From: Batkoa obscura
Taxonomy: Eukaryota > Entomophthoromycota > Entomophthoromycetes > Entomophthorales > Batkoaceae
DNA length: 30,581 bases
NCBI GenBank assembly: GCA_030770535.1
Contig: JASVEC010000217.1
Span: 1 to 30,581 of the forward strand
Reading direction: 5' to 3'
This document shows, piece after piece, positions 27,173 through 30,581 of the stretch. Position 1 is the stretch's first letter, and each line of letters starts with the position of its first letter. Made by a program: the position numbers and the translations under genes. The notes beneath the pieces are model-generated. The model was not told the DNA's origin. It made no database searches and was given only the letters and a program-made list of their open reading frames with translations.

Positions 27173-27269
27173 GGGTATATTTTTCTTGGTTTTATTGCTT
27201 TTTCCATTTTTTGAGCTATTTAAGTAGAAAGACTATCACCAAATTTTTTAAACAAAAGGACATATCCCC
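27173..27269 (-). mobile_element. MITE relic (97 bp), diverged
   Basis: Reverse orientation: GGGTATATTTTTCTTGG at the left, CTATTTAAGTAGAAAGACTA in the core and ACATATCCCC at the right. The flanks (TTAT and AATA) no longer match, so this is an older copy. Confidence 0.8.
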
Positions 27270-27746
27270 AATATTATCGATAAGTTTTTTATTATTAATA
27301 ATTTAAGCTATAGGGCCTCAAATAAAAATACGATCTAAGTCATTATTATGAATAACAAAAGATGTGTATCCTTATCATTGACCAGGTAAATTTTATCTGG
27401 TTTAAAATTATCTCACTCTATTCAAAAAATAGTAGGAATACCATGCAACTAATAATCTGTTTTTTGCCTTAAATTTTGGATAAGGTTGAAAGTTTAAACA
27501 TCCTAAATATGGCCAAATACTTCTGTTGTAATGTTACGAAATTCTTTGAATATTGTTAATTTAGTTTTTGCCAGATAAGTTTATAACACAATAGTTGAAG
27601 ACTTAGCTTATGTTATATTTTTAGCTTTAAGGATGGTTTGAGATATATTTTTAATTCACTATGGTTTGTTCCTAACCCCTAATATAAAGGTCAATAAATG
27701 TTTTTTTACGGAACTTCGGCTTTCAAGTTTTACTGCTGAGCATTAT

Positions 27747-27779
<33 letters not shown>

Positions 27780-27977
27780 GCGCTATCTATAAGGTAATTA
27801 ATGGGGTTTGCCTACATCATCATTTTTAATGTTTTTAATATTAATAATAGTTATCCTTAAATTAACGCTAAAATTGAAATTGAAATTAAAAAAACCCATG
27901 TTTTCCCTTATTTATTATAGAAATATTATTATCAGACAGCTTTAAAAAGCTAAGTTAGAGTTAACTAGTTACCATAT

Positions 27978-28075
27978 GGGGGTGTTTTTTTGTGTTTAAG
28001 AATTTTACTAACAATCTTTCTACTCAAATAGCGCTTAAAAAATGGAAAAATAATGAAATCAAAAAAAACATTCCC
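27978..28075 (+). mobile_element. MITE (98 bp), ATAT target duplication
   Basis: Forward copy: GGGGGTGTTTTTTTGTG at the left, GTTTAAGAATTTTACTAACA inside, AAAACATTCCC at the right. Perfect ATAT flanks at 27974-27977 and 28076-28079. Confidence 0.92.
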
Positions 28076-28079
28076 ATAT

Positions 28080-29302
28080 AAAGCGGTGGCAAAAAAGAGG
28101 TAGTGTAAAAGAATGTAAAATTAAAATTCAACATTATAAAGATCAAAACAAACGTCTAAAGTTAAAACTCTTCAACTTCATATTATAATGAAGTTCAGAT
28201 ATAATAGATAAGAATAAACCATGGCTGTTTTAAAATAGATATTTGTTAATTTATAGAAAAATCAAAAAGTATTAAACTAATCATTCTGAGATTAAAAAGA
28301 TAATTACATTAATCGGCAATAGTGTTGATGTAAGAGAAGAATATATCTCAAAATTAAATAATCCCTGAAGCTAACCTTTCATGCCTATAATTAGACATTA
28401 GATAAAAAAAATCGGATTAATGTTATGAAAAGCAAAAAGAGTTGAACAGTATTATTAATACAAAAGATAATTATAGCACATATTATTTCATAATCTTTTG
28501 AAAAGGGTAGGCGTACTATTCATAAATAATTACAATACAATACTTAAAGCGATTCATGATAAACTTTTGAATAGCAAAAACAGCTCTAAACTTAGGAAAA
28601 ACATATATTGTCTCAACCATAAAGACACATTTTAGGAAAAAACCTAATATAAGCTTTCTAAAGGGTTTCTTTTTTATTTCCGAAAGAAATGGTGGAGATA
28701 ATTTACTTTTTGCTTCATTAAGAAACCCATATTAATATCAAATAATCTTAATAAACTATAATCAAATGTGAGCATTACAAAGTTAAGATAGTTTTCGGGC
28801 AATCAGAATTCCAAGCGCATGAAGACTATGTCAGATAATGCTACTATAAATAAAAATACTATTAAAATAAAAATAGAAATTTAACAAAAATATGATATAA
28901 AAACTTAAGAGCTAGAGGCTATTAATTAATAGAGCTAAAAATAGCTGATAATTAATAAAGCTATTAATAACCAAGAATTGATATAAATCAAATGAAAAAT
29001 ACAAAAAAAATTAACTCATTAAAAATTGTTGTGCATAAATTACGATGTAAAATGTGTCAAAATAAAGGTGAAACTTAAATTAGTTCTAAGCTGCCAAATA
29101 TAGGAATTTACAAAATCAAATAATTTAAAGTTTAATCTATAAAATGTAATAAGGAAAAGTTGATAGAAATTCAAATACTAAAAGAGGTAAATTAGATAGA
29201 GCTCTAAAGATGAAAAAATTTTATGACCATAAACCGAGAAATAAAAATAAAATTTATTAATAATATTTGAAATGGATTGCATTATTACCCACTTGAACTT
29301 AA
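28080..29302. other. Upstream region of MCO copy 3; possible decayed coding remnant
   Basis: AT-rich. At about 28280-28366 one frame reads NHSEIKKIITLIGNSVDVRE before a stop, followed by EYISKLNNP. This looks faintly like a helix-turn-helix of a transposase. Further coding-like scraps lie near 28545-28690. No intact gene. I would not name a family. Confidence 0.3.
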
Positions 29303-29310
29303 TATAAATA
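29303..29310 (+). promoter_or_regulatory. TATA box of MCO copy 3
   Basis: TATAAATA, 50 bp upstream of the ATG at 29360. Confidence 0.6.
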
Positions 29311-29359
29311 GTGGTCGTTTTGACCTGTAGCTAAGTAAAAAAAACATTGTATTTATTAT

Positions 29360-30581
29360 ATGAAGTATTCGGTTAATTTAATATTTGCTAGTATTGTTAC
29401 TGCTGCAACTTTAAATTTCGATTGGGAAATTAAGGAAGGTAGAATCGCTCCTGATAACTTTGCTATTGATGGTATCCTCATCAATGGAAAATTTCCTGGT
29501 CCTACTATTAACGCTACTACTGGTGATACTATCATTGTAAAAGTGCGCAATAGACTCCATAAAGATTTCTCTATTCATTGGCATGGTATTACCCAAAATG
29601 GAAGTGTAAAATCAGATGGTGTACCTTATGTTACTTCTCCACCTATTAAACCAAATGAAGATTATACTTACACTTACAAAGTCAATGATCAATCTGGTAC
29701 TTGGTGGTATCATGCTCATACTGGATTGGATGCTGAGCATGCTTATGGTGCTTTAATTGTACAGGATAAAAAAGAAATTTGGGATGATGTAGTAAAGTTT
29801 GATCCAAGATATAAATATGATGAAGAAAGATTAGTAATGTTATCTGAATTATGGCATAAACCAAGTGATGAATTACTCAAAGGATTATTGAGTGTCCCTT
29901 TTAGATTTGTTGGTCCATCTGATAGTATTCTGACTAATGGTATGACTTATAAAGTATGGGATAATGCTGGAGCTAATAATTCTACCGTACCATTTAATAA
30001 TGGATACAATGTTATTAATGTAAAGCCAAATAAAAGATATAGATTACGTCTGATTGCTGCCAATGGACTTTCGTTCCTTAGTTTCCGTATTCCAGGACAC
30101 AAGTTTACTTTAATTGAAGCCGATGGTACTATTATTGAACCTATTGAAGTTGATCATGTTGAATTTGGGCCTGGACAAAGATATTCTGTTATTATGGAAA
30201 CTAATCAACAAGTTGATAATTATTATGCTTATACTCAGGTTACTGGTGGTTCTGTAACCCCTAACAATGGTGTTGCTATCCTTCACTATGATGGTGCTGA
30301 AAGTGCTGATGCATTAAAAAGAATATCAACTACTCCACCAACTCCTACTGGACCATTCAATCGTTGGGTAGAATCCCAACTATTCACATCAAAATGGTAT
30401 AACAAAGGACTCAGCTCTCATTATTATCCAGTTCCTAAAAAGGCAACCAAAGAAATTATGCTAAATGTAATTTCTTCGAGTAACGAAGGCCTTCCAATTT
30501 TTACCGTTAATGACGTCATTGTGAAGCCAAGGAATACAACTATATGGGATGATGTTATTAGTGGAAGGCATAAGCCTACCC
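29360..30581 (+). CDS. Secreted multicopper oxidase, laccase-like, copy 3 (partial, runs off window)
   Basis: Open for all 407 codons present. It has its own signal peptide (MKYSVNLIFASIVTA), different from that of copy 2. From 29412 to 30459 it is identical to copy 2 at every base I compared except for six changes packed into 30143-30169 (IEVDHVEFGPG against VEVDHVEMTPG). From 30460 it differs strongly again (ISSSNEGLPIFTVNDVIVKP against IPSTTPEGNSIYTINDVVAK) and is one codon shorter there. HWHG and WWYHAH are present; the third domain with HPWHLHGH and HCH lies beyond the window. The open frame and TATA box suggest a working gene. Confidence 0.9.
   Translation, partial: MKYSVNLIFASIVTAATLNFDWEIKEGRIAPDNFAIDGILINGKFPGPTINATTGDTIIVKVRNRLHKDFSIHWHGITQNGSVKSDGVPYVTSPPIKPNEDYTYTYKVNDQSGTWWYHAHTGLDAEHAYGALIVQDKKEIWDDVVKFDPRYKYDEERLVMLSELWHKPSDELLKGLLSVPFRFVGPSDSILTNGMTYKVWDNAGANNSTVPFNNGYNVINVKPNKRYRLRLIAANGLSFLSFRIPGHKFTLIEADGTIIEPIEVDHVEFGPGQRYSVIMETNQQVDNYYAYTQVTGGSVTPNNGVAILHYDGAESADALKRISTTPPTPTGPFNRWVESQLFTSKWYNKGLSSHYYPVPKKATKEIMLNVISSSNEGLPIFTVNDVIVKPRNTTIWDDVISGRHKPT

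Overview
The window is a very AT-rich piece of eukaryotic, most likely fungal, nuclear DNA. The signs are GT..AG introns, TATA boxes just upstream of starts, a secreted three-domain multicopper oxidase (MCO), a secreted class 3 lipase, canonical homeodomain genes and cut-and-paste transposons. An early-diverging AT-rich fungus (Entomophthoromycotina such as Conidiobolus, or Glomeromycotina) is my best guess. The species cannot be fixed from sequence alone.

Layout. (1) 1-5945, minus strand: a large gene for a homologue of SZT2, the KICSTOR scaffold that acts on GATOR1/mTORC1. It has two small 5' exons, a huge third exon with Asn and Glu/Lys repeats, and leaves the window at base 1. Its frame slips once inside a long ATT microsatellite. 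(2) 6975-8433: a dead MCO copy with decayed ends, a MITE inside it, and a near-perfect middle. (3) 8434-10725: gene-poor, with a MITE relic and a decayed unidentified coding stretch. (4) 10726-16425: two related homeodomain genes, head to head, with two MITEs between them. The plus-strand gene is split near its 3' end by a 2.46-kb DNA transposon. (5) 16426-20241: a spacer, then a second nearly identical transposon copy in the opposite orientation, inserted exactly at the target duplication of a MITE. (6) 21671-22615: a secreted lipase. (7) 24694-26412: an intact MCO. (8) 29360 to the end: a third MCO copy, cut by the window edge.

How it fits together. The right half looks like a secretome cluster (lipase plus MCOs) in a transposon-rich, gene-poor background. 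The clearest signal is mosaicism among the three MCO copies: about 1 kb of almost identical core sits between flanks that are clearly diverged or decayed, and in copy 3 the core holds one small island of divergence. This is what repeated gene conversion leaves. The second signal is a set of elements that all duplicate 4 bp of A/T target and end in GGG(G/A): two autonomous transposons and eight ~98-bp MITEs. They have split a homeodomain gene, interrupted a dead MCO and landed next to one another. No virus-derived element, CRISPR array, rRNA or convincing tRNA was seen.
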